The position numbers and the translations under genes were made by a program. From the NCBI RefSeq assembly GCF_031450785.1, contig NZ_JARTWB010000003.1, forward strand, positions 434,001 through 498,000: a stretch of 64,000 nt of DNA, in the 5' to 3' direction. This document shows positions 1 to 8,993 of the stretch, piece by piece. The stretch comes from Caballeronia sp. LZ062. GTDB lineage: Bacteria > Pseudomonadota > Gammaproteobacteria > Burkholderiales > Burkholderiaceae. How positions within the stretch are numbered: position 1 is the stretch's first letter; the number at the start of each line of letters is the position of its first letter. Below the pieces are notes generated by a model that had not been told where the DNA came from, ran no database searches, and was given only the letters and a program-made list of their open reading frames with translations.

Positions 1-2
1 AA

Positions 3-575
3 TCGCGCGCGGTCGACCGGCCGCCCGCGGCCGGCGAACTGTGCGTCTGGCTCGTCACGAGCGAATTCCGCTTCGCGTCGGCGTCCAACGTCGCGAACTG
101 GCTGAGTGCGGCCGAACGCAAGCGGGCGAGGCTGTATCCGAATTCGGCCATCGGGCGGCGCTTCGGTGTGGCGCGCGCGACGCTGCGGCTCGTCGTCTCG
201 CAGATGCTGGGCTGCCGTCCCGAAGAGGTTCAGGTCGAGGACGGCCCCGATGAGCGCATCGTCGCGGCCGACCCGCGAGGCCGGCAGAGCGTCCACGTGG
301 ATGTCGCGTATTCGGGCATATGGATCGTGATCGCGGTGGGATCGGCGAGCGTCGGCGTCGGCCTGAGCGCCGATACGCTCGCGGATGCCGCGCATCTCGC
401 CCGCGCACGCGCCGAACGCGGCGAGCACGACACGGGGGCAACGTGGCACGGCATCGCATTGCCGATGCCCGGCGAGATTCGCGGCGTCGTGGCGGCGGCC
501 GGGCGGCTTACGGACGTTCAGGCGTTCGGCTGGGAGAAGCCGGCGCAAGCGGACGCGGTGAAGGCGGGGCGGTGA
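3..575 (+). CDS. 4'-phosphopantetheinyl transferase-like protein, 5'-truncated and degenerate
   Basis: The frame is open from the left edge, so the start lies outside the window; 190 residues are visible. The N-terminal half has the layout of the phosphopantetheinyl transferase superfamily: a [11 protein letters not shown] stretch, then a [16 protein letters not shown] helix and an [11 protein letters not shown] turn. The second half should hold the SHS strand, the G-V-D-x-E metal site and the W-x-x-K-E-A motif. Here I see AYSG, GVGLSAD and no KE motif, so the metal ligands look lost. Family placement is fairly likely from the N-terminal pattern. Catalytic activity on acyl or peptidyl carrier proteins is doubtful. 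No carrier-protein synthase is visible nearby. Confidence 0.6.
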   Translation, partial: SRAVDRPPAAGELCVWLVTSEFRFASASNVANWLSAAERKRARLYPNSAIGRRFGVARATLRLVVSQMLGCRPEEVQVEDGPDERIVAADPRGRQSVHVDVAYSGIWIVIAVGSASVGVGLSADTLADAAHLARARAERGEHDTGATWHGIALPMPGEIRGVVAAAGRLTDVQAFGWEKPAQADAVKAGR

Positions 576-639
576 GGGCGCGGCTCGCATCGCGCAATCG
601 TGCTTGTCCGGCGCCCACACCTTTAGGTGAAAGCGGGCG

Positions 640-856
640 CAATGTCTTCCCAACAGCTACTGCATGCGCTCGAATGCGAGGGCCGCGGTTGGGAAGCACT
701 GAAGGCGTCGCGCTGGATCGAACTCGACCTGCCGACGCGCCGCTCGCGCAAGGCGGGTTTCGCACGCCGTCGGCAAAGCGTGAGTTCCATAGCGAGCGTC
801 TCGCGCGCGAGGGCCTCGACCCACTGCCGGATTACCTGCCGCCCACGCGCAAATAG
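640..856 (+). pseudogene. Relic of molybdopterin-dependent oxidoreductase (frameshifted fragment)
   Basis: Two overlapping frames together spell a piece typical of the C-terminal half of molybdopterin oxidoreductases. In frame 3 (about 640-740) there is a [15 protein letters not shown] stretch. From about 735 frame 2 continues with [17 protein letters not shown] and then [18 protein letters not shown], ending at a stop at 856. The family normally reads GGFPTPSGKxEFYSE followed by roughly 150 more residues of MoCo-dinucleotide-binding domain, which are absent. The piece is therefore both frameshifted and truncated at both ends. No other part of the gene is visible in the window. Confidence 0.6.
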
Positions 857-1220
857 GTGTCCGTGTTCACGAGCCAAGGGTTCCGAGGACGTGGTGGTCA
901 GCGGGCGCGGAGATCGAGCGTTCCAATCGATGCAGCGCAGCCCAAGCGTCCATAACGCACCGCGTATCCTGTACTTCAATTAGTTGGTACAACGAAGAAA
1001 GCGTCGTATCAAAAGCCCAGCGATATACGCCGATGCGTCGCGCTCTGTCTGCGAAATACGCCGTTGCACACGCTTCAGGCGTGCAATATGCGCAACGTGC
1101 GCATCGGAAGACATCATACGAACCAAACCATTCGGATGAATGGCGCCGATGGCCGATCACATCGGATGAAAGAGCTTAGGCATAATACCCGTCACCCAAG
1201 GATACTCAGCGCGCTTGCCT
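857..1220. other. Intergenic region upstream of the AttEFGH-type operon
   Basis: No coding frame with a recognisable protein is seen here. It lies between the oxidoreductase relic and the ABC transporter ATPase and must contain that operon's promoter, but I cannot place -35 and -10 elements with confidence. Confidence 0.4.
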
Positions 1221-1916
1221 ATGACACGCCCCGCCCTGGAATGCCGCCGCCTTCACAAAACCTTTGGTCCCGGCAGAACCATTCTTGCAGGGCTCGACTT
1301 CACGCTCGGCTCAAGCGAATTCATCGCCATCATGGGCGACTCGGGCGTGGGTAAATCCACGCTGCTCAATCTCATTGCGGGCCTCGATGCGCCCGACAGC
1401 GGCGAGATCCTGATCGACGGCGTGCCTATCTCCGCGCTCAGCGACGAAGCCGCCACCAAGACCCGCCGCGAGAAGCTCGGCTTCGTGTTTCAGGCGTTTC
1501 ACGTGCTGCCGCACCTCACGATGGTGCAGAACGTCGCGGTGCCGCTGCTGCTGAACGGCCTGCCGATCACGCCCGCGCACGGCATGCTGGCTGCCGTCGG
1601 CCTCTTCAATCGTCAGAACGATCTGCCGCGCCAGCTTTCCGGCGGCGAGCTGCAGCGCGTGGCCATCGCGCGTGCGCTCGTGCATCGCCCGCGGCTGATT
1701 CTCGCAGACGAACCCACGGGCAATCTCGATCCGCAAACCGCGCACGAAATTCTCGGCCTCTTCCACGCTGAAACCAAAGCGACCGGCGCAGCCGCCATCA
1801 TGGTCACGCATTCGGAGGCCGCCGCAGCCTTCGCCGACCGCGTGCTGATTCTCGCCGACGGCACGCTGCACGAAGCCGCGTCGCTCACGGCGTTCAACGA
1901 GGCGCGCGCACGATGA
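1221..1916 (+). CDS. ABC transporter ATP-binding protein, AttE/LolD-like
   Basis: Cytoplasmic ATPase of a three-gene export system. From the ATG at 1221 it has 231 residues; an in-frame TTG lies two codons upstream (1215) and is less likely. All core motifs are present: Walker A GDSGVGKST (39-47), Q-loop Q91, signature LSGGE (139-143), and Walker B LILADEP followed by TGNLD (159-170). This is the MacB/LolD class, which works with FtsX-fold permeases. It overlaps the permease by four bases (ATGA at 1913-1916). ATPase, large FtsX-like permease and a secreted CrtC/lipocalin-like protein together match the AttEFGH system known from Agrobacterium, whose substrate is not well defined. Family assignment is certain; substrate unknown. 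Confidence 0.9.
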   Translation: MTRPALECRRLHKTFGPGRTILAGLDFTLGSSEFIAIMGDSGVGKSTLLNLIAGLDAPDSGEILIDGVPISALSDEAATKTRREKLGFVFQAFHVLPHLTMVQNVAVPLLLNGLPITPAHGMLAAVGLFNRQNDLPRQLSGGELQRVAIARALVHRPRLILADEPTGNLDPQTAHEILGLFHAETKATGAAAIMVTHSEAAAAFADRVLILADGTLHEAASLTAFNEARAR

Positions 1917-4474
1917 CGGCGCGCGCCGCCGGTCATCGCATGCTCTCGCGCTGGCTGCTCGGCGCGCAATGGCGCAGTCATCGCGGGCGCGCGCTCGTCG
2001 CCGTGCTGACGATTGCGCTCGGCGTCGGGCTCGGTTATGCGGTGCAGCTCATCAACAGCGCGGCCTTCAACGAATTTTCCGCCGCCGCGCGTAGCCTGTC
2101 GGGACAAGCGGACTTGCAGGTGCGCGGCGCGCAACAGTTCATCGACGAACGGCTTTACCCGATGCTCGCCATGCGAAAGGGCGTCGTGGTGGCGAGTCCC
2201 GTGCTCGAACTCGATGTCGCGGTGCCGAAGCAGAGCGCGCCGCTCAAGGTCCTGGGCATCGACGTGTTCCGCGCGAAGCGCATAGCGCCCGATCTGACCG
2301 GCGTGCCGGCTCCGCAGACGCCGCTCGATGTCTTGTCCAACGATGCCATCTTTCTGTCGCCCGCCGCGCAGCAATGGCTCAACGCGCGCGTGGGCGCGGA
2401 CGTCGAACTGCAAAACGGCACGTCGCCGCTGCGCCTGCGGGTGGCGGGCGGCATTCTGCGGGCGTTACCGGGGCAGCGCATCGGCGTGATGGACATCGCC
2501 GCGGTGCAGTCGCGCTTCGGCGTGCAGGGGCGGCTCTCGCGCGTGGACCTGCAACTCGCGCGCGGCATGGACCGCGAAGCGTTTCGGCGCGCGTTGCAGG
2601 ACGAACTGGGCGCGCGTTTCGTCGTCGCCGAGACGCGCGATACCGAGAGCCGCACGGACAGACTTTCGCGCGCGTACCGCATCAATATGAACGTGCTTGC
2701 GCTCGTCGCGCTTTTCACCGGCGCGTTTCTCGTCTTTTCGACGCAGGCGGCGGGCGTCGTGCGGCGCCGAGCGCAATTCGCGATGCTGCGCGTGCTCGGC
2801 ATGACGCGCGGCCAGCTCGTGCGGCAGATCATGTCCGAAGGCGCGCTGCTCGGCGTGACGGGCGCGGTGCTCGGCATTGCGCTGGGATTCGCGGTCGCGG
2901 GGCTGGCGCTGCGCTTTTTCGGCAGCGACTTAGGCGGCGGCTATTTCCCCGGCGTGCAGCCGCGCGTGCACTTCGAGCCGGTCTCGACGGCGATTTTTCT
3001 CGCGCTCGGCCTGGGCGTCGCGCTCGCGGGCACGTTCGTTCCGGCGCTCGAAGCCGTCCGGGCGCGCCCCGCGCCGGCATTGAAAGCCGGCAGCGAGGAA
3101 GCGGCGCTCTCGCCGCTTTCGACGCCGTGGCCCGCGCTCGCCTGCCTCGCGGCGGGCGCGGCGCTGACGCAGGCGCCACCCATCGACGATGCGCCTATCG
3201 CCGGTTATCTCGCCGTCGCGTTTCTGCTGGTCGGCGGCATTGCGCTGATGCCGCGGCTCACGGCAATCGTCTTCGGCGCTGCGGGCGCGAGCTACGCGTG
3301 GCTGCGCCGCAAGCGCAGCCCCAGCGCGGTCGGCACGCTCGCGCTCGCGCGGCTCGCGAATGCGCCCGGCCAGGCGTCTATCGCCATGGGCGGCGTGCTC
3401 TCCAGCTTCACGCTGATCGTCGCGATGGCCATCATGGTGGCGAGCTTTCGCATTTCGGTGGTGGACTGGCTGGAGCATCTGCTTTCCGCCGATGTCTATG
3501 CGCGGCTCGCATCGACCGGCGATACCGGCGGCCTCACGCCGCAGCAGCAGGCCCAGATCGCCGCGACGAACGGCGTGGCGCGCGCGGCGTTTTCGCGCTC
3601 GTCGCAGGTGACGCTCGATGCGTCGAAGCCGCCGGTCGCCGTCGTCGCCCGCGAGATCAACGGCTCCGATCCCGGCGCGATGCTTCAGATGACCGGCGCG
3701 ACACTGCCGCCCGAAGCGTGGCGCGCGGACGAAACGCCCCTATGGGCGTCCGAGGCGATGGCCGATCTGTACGGCTATCGCATCGGGCAACGCGTGACGC
3801 TGCCGCTCGGCGGCGCGGACGACCATTTCGTGGTGGCGGGCATTTGGCGCGATTACGTGCGGCAGACCGGCGCGCTGCAGATGCGGCTTTCGGACTACCG
3901 GCGGCTGACGGGCGACATGGGCGCGACCGAAGTGGCCATCACGCTGCGCCCGGACACATCGGCGGGACAGGTGATCGCGGCGTTGCAAAACCTGCCGTTC
4001 GGCGACGCGCTCGAATTCTCGCAGCCCGGCGACATTCGCGCCCGCACGCTGACCATCTTCGACCGCAGCTTCGCGGTGACGTACTTGCTGGAAGCGGTGG
4101 CGATCATGATCGGCCTCTTCGGCGTGGCCGCCACGTTCTCCGTGCAGACGCTCGCGCGCTCGCGCGAATTCGGCATGCTGCGGCATGTGGGCGTGACGAA
4201 GAAGCAAATACTCGGGCTGCTCGCATCGGAAGGCGGCCTTCTGACGCTGCTCGGCATCGCGATGGGCTGCGTGCTCGGCTTCGCCATCAGCCTCGTTCTG
4301 GTGTTCGTGGTCAACCCGCAATCGTTCCACTGGACGATGTCGCTGCACATACCGTGGACCATGCTGATCGTCATCGGCTTCGTGATGCTGGTGTCGTCGT
4401 GTACCACGGCGGTGCTGGCGGGGCGGCGCGCCGTATCGGTCGATGCAGTGCGCGCCGTGCGGGAGGACTGGTGA
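1913..4474 (+). CDS. ABC transporter permease, fused AttF/AttG-type (two FtsX domains)
   Basis: An 853-residue inner-membrane protein. It has an N-terminal membrane anchor (about 20-45), a periplasmic MacB-like domain (about 45-240), an FtsX transmembrane block (about 255-395), a further hydrophobic region (about 415-510), a second periplasmic segment and a C-terminal FtsX block (about 705-845). In the Agrobacterium att system the permease function is split over attF and attG; here one polypeptide carries both halves, as in many related ABC permeases of about 800 residues. The start overlaps the ATPase stop, and its stop overlaps the next start (TGATG at 4472-4476), so the three genes are translationally coupled. 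Likely role: moving a lipid-like or peptide substrate out of the inner membrane. Confidence 0.88.
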   Translation: MTARAAGHRMLSRWLLGAQWRSHRGRALVAVLTIALGVGLGYAVQLINSAAFNEFSAAARSLSGQADLQVRGAQQFIDERLYPMLAMRKGVVVASPVLELDVAVPKQSAPLKVLGIDVFRAKRIAPDLTGVPAPQTPLDVLSNDAIFLSPAAQQWLNARVGADVELQNGTSPLRLRVAGGILRALPGQRIGVMDIAAVQSRFGVQGRLSRVDLQLARGMDREAFRRALQDELGARFVVAETRDTESRTDRLSRAYRINMNVLALVALFTGAFLVFSTQAAGVVRRRAQFAMLRVLGMTRGQLVRQIMSEGALLGVTGAVLGIALGFAVAGLALRFFGSDLGGGYFPGVQPRVHFEPVSTAIFLALGLGVALAGTFVPALEAVRARPAPALKAGSEEAALSPLSTPWPALACLAAGAALTQAPPIDDAPIAGYLAVAFLLVGGIALMPRLTAIVFGAAGASYAWLRRKRSPSAVGTLALARLANAPGQASIAMGGVLSSFTLIVAMAIMVASFRISVVDWLEHLLSADVYARLASTGDTGGLTPQQQAQIAATNGVARAAFSRSSQVTLDASKPPVAVVAREINGSDPGAMLQMTGATLPPEAWRADETPLWASEAMADLYGYRIGQRVTLPLGGADDHFVVAGIWRDYVRQTGALQMRLSDYRRLTGDMGATEVAITLRPDTSAGQVIAALQNLPFGDALEFSQPGDIRARTLTIFDRSFAVTYLLEAVAIMIGLFGVAATFSVQTLARSREFGMLRHVGVTKKQILGLLASEGGLLTLLGIAMGCVLGFAISLVLVFVVNPQSFHWTMSLHIPWTMLIVIGFVMLVSSCTTAVLAGRRAVSVDAVRAVREDW

Positions 4475-5586
4475 TGCGCTGCTTCAGCTTCTTCATCGCG
4501 ACGTTTTTGACGCTCGCCGCGCTCGTATCAACCGACGCACGCGCTGCCGATGCGACGTTCGCGGCCGTCGTGCCGGGGCGGGGCATCGACTGGCCGCAGG
4601 ACAGCGGCGCGCATCCGGAATACCGCACGGAATGGTGGTACGCGACCGGCTGGCTGCAGACGCCGGACAAGAAGCCGCTCGGCTTCCAGATCACGTTCTT
4701 TCGCTCGAACACGGGCAAGGGCGGCGGCGGGGCGTTCGATCCGTCGCAGGTGATCGTCGCGCACGCCGCGCTTTCCGATCCGGCGTTCGGGCGGCTCGTG
4801 CACGATCAGGACATCGCGCGGCAGGGCTTCGGCCTCGCGTATGCGGCGAACGGCAACACCGACGTCAAGCTGGACGCGTGGCGCATGGTGCGCGAGGCCG
4901 ATGGGCGCTACACCGTGAGCGCGGACGCTGCCGGATTCGCGCTGCATCTCACGTTCACGCCGACGCAGCCGCCGATGGTTCAGGGCGAGCGCGGGTATTC
5001 GCGCAAGGGGCCGTCGCCGGAAGAAGCGAGCTATTACTACAGCGAGCCGCAATTGCAGGTGACGGGAAGCGTCACGCGGCCATCGGCGAAAGGTCAGGGC
5101 GAAACCGTCGATGTGAGCGGCGGTGCGTGGCTGGATCACGAGTGGTCGAGCACCTTGCTTCCCGCCGACGCCGCCGGCTGGGACTGGCTCGGCGCGAATC
5201 TCGACGACGGATCGGCGCTGATGGCGTTCAAGGTCCGCAGCCGCGACGGCCACGCGGTCTGGGCGCACGCCGCACTGCGCGGCCCCGGTGGCCAGGCGAC
5301 GCAGTTCGGCCCCGGCGACGTCGAATTCACGCCGGAGCGCCAGTGGCGCTCGCCGCGCACGAACACGCGCTATCCGGTGGCGATGACCGTGCGCGTCGGC
5401 GCGATGCGCTGGCGTCTTGCGCCCCTCATCGACGATCAGGAACTGGACTCGCGGGAATCGACCGGTGCGGTGTACTGGGAGGGCGCGGTGACGGTGACGG
5501 GCGATGGCCAGGCCGCAGGCAAAAGCGGACGCGGCTATCTGGAACTGACGGGCTACGGCAAAGACGCCGAAGCAGGTAAGCATTGA
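4474..5586 (+). CDS. Secreted lipocalin-like/CrtC-family protein, AttH-like
   Basis: A 370-residue protein with a clear signal peptide (1-24, ending A-R-A). The mature N-terminus carries GxDWPxDxGxHPEYRTEWWYATG (about 37-59), the hallmark of the AttH/carotenoid 1,2-hydratase (CrtC) lipocalin-like family. A second family segment, W-L-D-H-E-W-S-S, lies near residue 225. CrtC enzymes hydrate acyclic carotenoids, but no carotenoid genes are nearby. The coupling to the ABC ATPase and permease favours the AttH role, a periplasmic partner of the transporter that binds a hydrophobic ligand. The ATG at 4474 is fixed by the overlap with the permease stop. Confidence 0.85.
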   Translation: MRCFSFFIATFLTLAALVSTDARAADATFAAVVPGRGIDWPQDSGAHPEYRTEWWYATGWLQTPDKKPLGFQITFFRSNTGKGGGGAFDPSQVIVAHAALSDPAFGRLVHDQDIARQGFGLAYAANGNTDVKLDAWRMVREADGRYTVSADAAGFALHLTFTPTQPPMVQGERGYSRKGPSPEEASYYYSEPQLQVTGSVTRPSAKGQGETVDVSGGAWLDHEWSSTLLPADAAGWDWLGANLDDGSALMAFKVRSRDGHAVWAHAALRGPGGQATQFGPGDVEFTPERQWRSPRTNTRYPVAMTVRVGAMRWRLAPLIDDQELDSRESTGAVYWEGAVTVTGDGQAAGKSGRGYLELTGYGKDAEAGKH

Positions 5587-5663
5587 CGAAGCGGCCGCCA
5601 GCAAGAACCCCGGAATAGGCCGACAATATAGGGGTTTACGCAAATTCACCGCATCGAACCATC

Positions 5664-6878
5664 ATGTCCGACTTAGCCAGTTCCTATCCTCGCCGCACTG
5701 AGATCAACCCGAAACCGCTGACCGTCGCCGGCCTGCTGATCCTCGCGGGCGCGCTCTATCTCGCGCAGACCGCCGGTGCGCGTCAGGCCGCGTTGTATGT
5801 GGTCGGCGCGCTGCTCGGCGTCGCGCTCTATCACGCCGCGTTCGGCTTCACTTCCGCATGGCGCGTTTTCATCGCCGATGGCCGCGGCGCCGGGCTGCGC
5901 GCGCAGATGCTGATGCTCGCCGTGGGCGTCGCATTGTTCTTTCCCGCGTTGTCCGCTGGGTCGCTCTTCGGTATGCCCGTGACCGGGCTCGTGTCGCCGG
6001 CGGGAACGTCGGTGATCGTCGGCGCGTTCCTGTTCGGCATCGGCATGCAGCTGGGCGGCGGCTGCGCATCCGGCACGCTGTACACCGTCGGCGGCGGCAG
6101 CACGCGCATGATCGTGACGCTCGCCGCGTTCATCGTCGGATCGGTGATCGCGACCGCGCACATGCCTTTCTGGACCGGCCTGCCTTCGTTGCAGCCGATT
6201 TCCCTCGTCAAGTCGATGGGTCTCGCGCCCGCGCTCGCGCTCAACTGGGTCGTGTTCGCGTTGATCGCGGCGCTGACTGTCGTTATCGAGAAACGCCGGC
6301 ACGGCAAGCTCGTCGCCGCGCATGTGCAGCCCGCGCACACGTCGCCGTGGCTGCATGGTCCGTGGCCGCTTCTCGCGGGCGCGCTCGCGCTCGCGGTGCT
6401 CAACTTTGCGACGCTCGCGCTGTCGGGCCGGCCGTGGGGCGTCACGTCCGCGTTCGCACTGTGGGGCGCGAAGGCGGCCTCGGCCATCGGCTTCGATGTC
6501 GCCAGCTGGCCGTACTGGATGAGCAAGCCCAACGCCGCGACGCTCGCCGCGCCGATCTCGCACGACGTCACGTCCGTGATGGATATCGGCATCGTGCTCG
6601 GCGCGATGCTCGCCGCCGCGCTCGCGGGCCGTTACGCGCCGGTGTGGCGCGTGCCGATGCGCTCGCTGATCGCCGCGATCGTCGGCGGGCTGCTGCTCGG
6701 CTACGGCGCGCGGCTCGCGTATGGATGCAACATCGGCGCGTACTTCAGCGGCATCTTGTCGGGCAGTCTGCACGGCTGGCTGTGGCTCGTGGCGGCGTTC
6801 TTCGGCAATGTGCTCGGCACGCGGTTGCGCCCGCTCTTCGGACTCGAAGTGGAACGCGTCAGACCGACGGCCTGCTGA
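5664..6878 (+). CDS. YeeE/YedE family (Sulf_transp) membrane transporter
   Basis: A 404-residue polytopic inner-membrane protein with about ten hydrophobic segments. It has the two conserved cysteine motifs of the family, GGGCASGTLYTVGGGS in the first half and LAYGCNIGAYFSGI near the C-terminus, in pseudo-symmetric halves. Characterised relatives (TsuA) import thiosulfate, the cysteines handing the substrate through the membrane. No TusA-like partner gene is adjacent, so thiosulfate uptake is inferred from the family alone. It follows the AttH-like gene by 77 bases and converges on bluB. Confidence 0.85.
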   Translation: MSDLASSYPRRTEINPKPLTVAGLLILAGALYLAQTAGARQAALYVVGALLGVALYHAAFGFTSAWRVFIADGRGAGLRAQMLMLAVGVALFFPALSAGSLFGMPVTGLVSPAGTSVIVGAFLFGIGMQLGGGCASGTLYTVGGGSTRMIVTLAAFIVGSVIATAHMPFWTGLPSLQPISLVKSMGLAPALALNWVVFALIAALTVVIEKRRHGKLVAAHVQPAHTSPWLHGPWPLLAGALALAVLNFATLALSGRPWGVTSAFALWGAKAASAIGFDVASWPYWMSKPNAATLAAPISHDVTSVMDIGIVLGAMLAAALAGRYAPVWRVPMRSLIAAIVGGLLLGYGARLAYGCNIGAYFSGILSGSLHGWLWLVAAFFGNVLGTRLRPLFGLEVERVRPTAC

Positions 6879-6881
6879 TCT

Positions 6882-7529
6882 TCAACGCGGCGGCCAGCGG
6901 TTCTCAAAGACGCATTCTTCCCTGGGCCGGCGCGTGGCCCAGCCTTCGGTTTCCAGCATCGGCGCGTCGTAGAACTGCTCGACGTGTCCGACGCAGAGAA
7001 TCGCCACCGGCCGCGCGCCCGGCGGCATCGCGAGCAGTTCGGCGATTTCCTGCGGATCGAAAAGCGACACCCATCCCATGCCGATGCCTTCGACGCGCGC
7101 CGCGAGCCACATGTTCTGAATGGCGCAGGCGACCGACGCGAGATCCATCTCGGGCAGCGTCCGGCGGCCGAACACGTGGCGCTCGCGCCCGTCCATCAGC
7201 GCCATCACGAGCACTTCCGCGCAATCGCGCATGCCTTCCACCTTGAGCCTCATGAACGCGTCGCGCCGCTCGCCGAGCGCGTCCGCCGTCAACAAGCGCT
7301 CGCGCTCGACCGCCGCCTGAAGCTGTGCGCGGACCTGCGCGCACGTGATCCGTACGATGCGCCACGGCTGCATGAAGCCGACGCTCGGCGCATGCAAAGC
7401 GGCATCGATGAGCCGCTGCATCACGGCCGGCGCGACGGGATCGCTCACGAAATGCCGCATGTCGCGGCGCTCTTCAATGGCGCGATATACGGCGTTGCGT
7501 TCCGCTTCGCTGAAGGTGTGGTTGTTCAT
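6882..7529 (-). CDS. bluB: 5,6-dimethylbenzimidazole synthase
   Basis: A 215-residue nitroreductase-fold flavoenzyme that converts reduced FMN into 5,6-dimethylbenzimidazole, the lower ligand of cobalamin. Diagnostic stretches are VYRAIEERRDMRHF at the N-terminus, APSVGFMQPWR, GRRTLPEMDLASVACAIQN, GMGWVSLFDP and the C-terminal LETEGWATRRP; these separate BluB from ordinary nitroreductases. I chose the ATG at 7529 because it places this core right after the start. An in-frame upstream ATG at 7598 would add 23 residues without family character. Neither start has a strong Shine-Dalgarno. No cobalamin riboswitch is visible upstream, and no other cobalamin genes are in the window. Confidence 0.88.
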   Translation of the reverse strand: MNNHTFSEAERNAVYRAIEERRDMRHFVSDPVAPAVMQRLIDAALHAPSVGFMQPWRIVRITCAQVRAQLQAAVERERLLTADALGERRDAFMRLKVEGMRDCAEVLVMALMDGRERHVFGRRTLPEMDLASVACAIQNMWLAARVEGIGMGWVSLFDPQEIAELLAMPPGARPVAILCVGHVEQFYDAPMLETEGWATRRPREECVFENRWPPR

Positions 7530-7781
7530 CGGTATGGGAGGCGTGCGCGGTAGCGCCACTGTATCCGCATCGCCCGATACTGCACAGCCGGCGTTCATGA
7601 AAAACTTGCCGTGACAAGCGGGCGGCGCGCACCTGCCATTTCACCCACGGTGCGGTAGCCCACCTTCGCAGCCATGAAAATCAGCGAACATGCGCGAGGC
7701 TGTCCGGAACACTCGCCTGACCGGAGTCAGTCTGCCGCCGAGACACGCCGGGCTGGGTCGACACATCGTCTGGAGATCGCC

Positions 7782-8963
7782 ATGTTCAACGAACTCGTGC
7801 TGCGCCGCGGTGTACGCTGGATGCTGCTTGTCGTGATGTATTACGTGGTCGCGGCGGCGTCGTACAACGGTTATTTCACGAAGTGGCAATTCCGCGATCA
7901 GACGCCGGAGTGGGCGCTGCCCGCAATGCTCGACGGCACGATCGATCGTCCCTTCGTCTATCGCCAGTTGCTTCCGATGCTCGCGAACGGCGTCGAACAC
8001 GCCATGCCCGCAAAGCTCAAGGCGCGAGTCGACGGGCTGCTGATGGACGACAACCGCACGCATCATCCGATCACGTGGTTTTATCCGAGCGCTTCGGATG
8101 CGCGCAACCCGCAATACGCGCTGCGCTATTACCTGATCTTCGGCATGTCGTTCACGGCGTTTTTTCTCGCGATGTTCGCGATGCGCGCGGTGTGCATGAC
8201 GCTGCAGGCAAACAGAACGGCAAGCACGCTCGCACCGATGGCGCTCGCCGTGATATTCCCGCTGATATTGACCGACGGCGCGTATTTCTACGACTTCCCC
8301 GAACTGCTCTTCATGATGCTCGCGGTGTGGCTCGCGGCGACGGGCCGTACCTTATGGCTGATTCCGCTCACGGCTATCGCGACGTTGAACAAGGAGTCGT
8401 TTCTCTTTTTCACGCTGACGCTCTTTCCGTTTCTTCACGCGCGAATGTCGTTGAGCCGTGCGCTGACGTTGCAGGCGGTGATGCTGGCAATCGCGGGCGC
8501 CATCAATCTCGCGGTCAAGATGAAATACGCGGCCAATAGCGGCGATGTCGCGCAGTTTCACCTCTTCCATAACTTCGACTTTCTGATTCATCCGCTGAGC
8601 TATCTGCGCTTCGAATACAACTATGGCGTCGTGATGTCGAAGGGTTTCAACGTCATCAACATTGTGATTGCCGTCGTCTTGCTGCGTTCGGGATGGAGCA
8701 AACTGCCGCTCGTGATGCGCCGTCATGTCTGGATTGCGCTTGCCGTGAACGTGCCGCTTTTCATCACGTTCGGCTTTCACGACGAGTTGCGCAATCTGAG
8801 CATGTTGATCGTGGGCCTGCTCATGATTCTGTGCGTGAACATTGCGCTCGTGCTGGCCTACGAACGCGCGGGCGCGACTGTGGACGCAGAGAACGATGCG
8901 CTGGCCACGCCGCAATCCGCGCCATTACGCGAGCGAGGCGCGATGGCGCGCTCGGCCCGCTAA
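7782..8963 (+). CDS. Polytopic membrane protein of unknown function
   Basis: 393 residues from the ATG at 7782, which is preceded by GGAG; an in-frame ATG at 7674 would add 36 hydrophilic residues. There are about nine hydrophobic segments, and a loop FVYRQLLPMLAN near the N-terminus resembling the periplasmic loop of GT-C or PMT-like and polymerase-type membrane proteins. I do not recognise a named family with confidence. It sits just upstream of a polysaccharide deacetylase at the left border of the exopolysaccharide region, so a role in glycan polymerisation or modification is plausible, but this is inferred from context only. Confidence 0.7.
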   Translation: MFNELVLRRGVRWMLLVVMYYVVAAASYNGYFTKWQFRDQTPEWALPAMLDGTIDRPFVYRQLLPMLANGVEHAMPAKLKARVDGLLMDDNRTHHPITWFYPSASDARNPQYALRYYLIFGMSFTAFFLAMFAMRAVCMTLQANRTASTLAPMALAVIFPLILTDGAYFYDFPELLFMMLAVWLAATGRTLWLIPLTAIATLNKESFLFFTLTLFPFLHARMSLSRALTLQAVMLAIAGAINLAVKMKYAANSGDVAQFHLFHNFDFLIHPLSYLRFEYNYGVVMSKGFNVINIVIAVVLLRSGWSKLPLVMRRHVWIALAVNVPLFITFGFHDELRNLSMLIVGLLMILCVNIALVLAYERAGATVDAENDALATPQSAPLRERGAMARSAR

Positions 8964-8993
8964 CGGCCCGCTTTCCTGTCGAGAAGCCGACCC

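Noticed and set aside
7530..7781. Possible cobalamin riboswitch upstream of bluB
   Set aside because: No B12-box (GCCACTG-like) or supporting helices visible in the leader on the minus strand.
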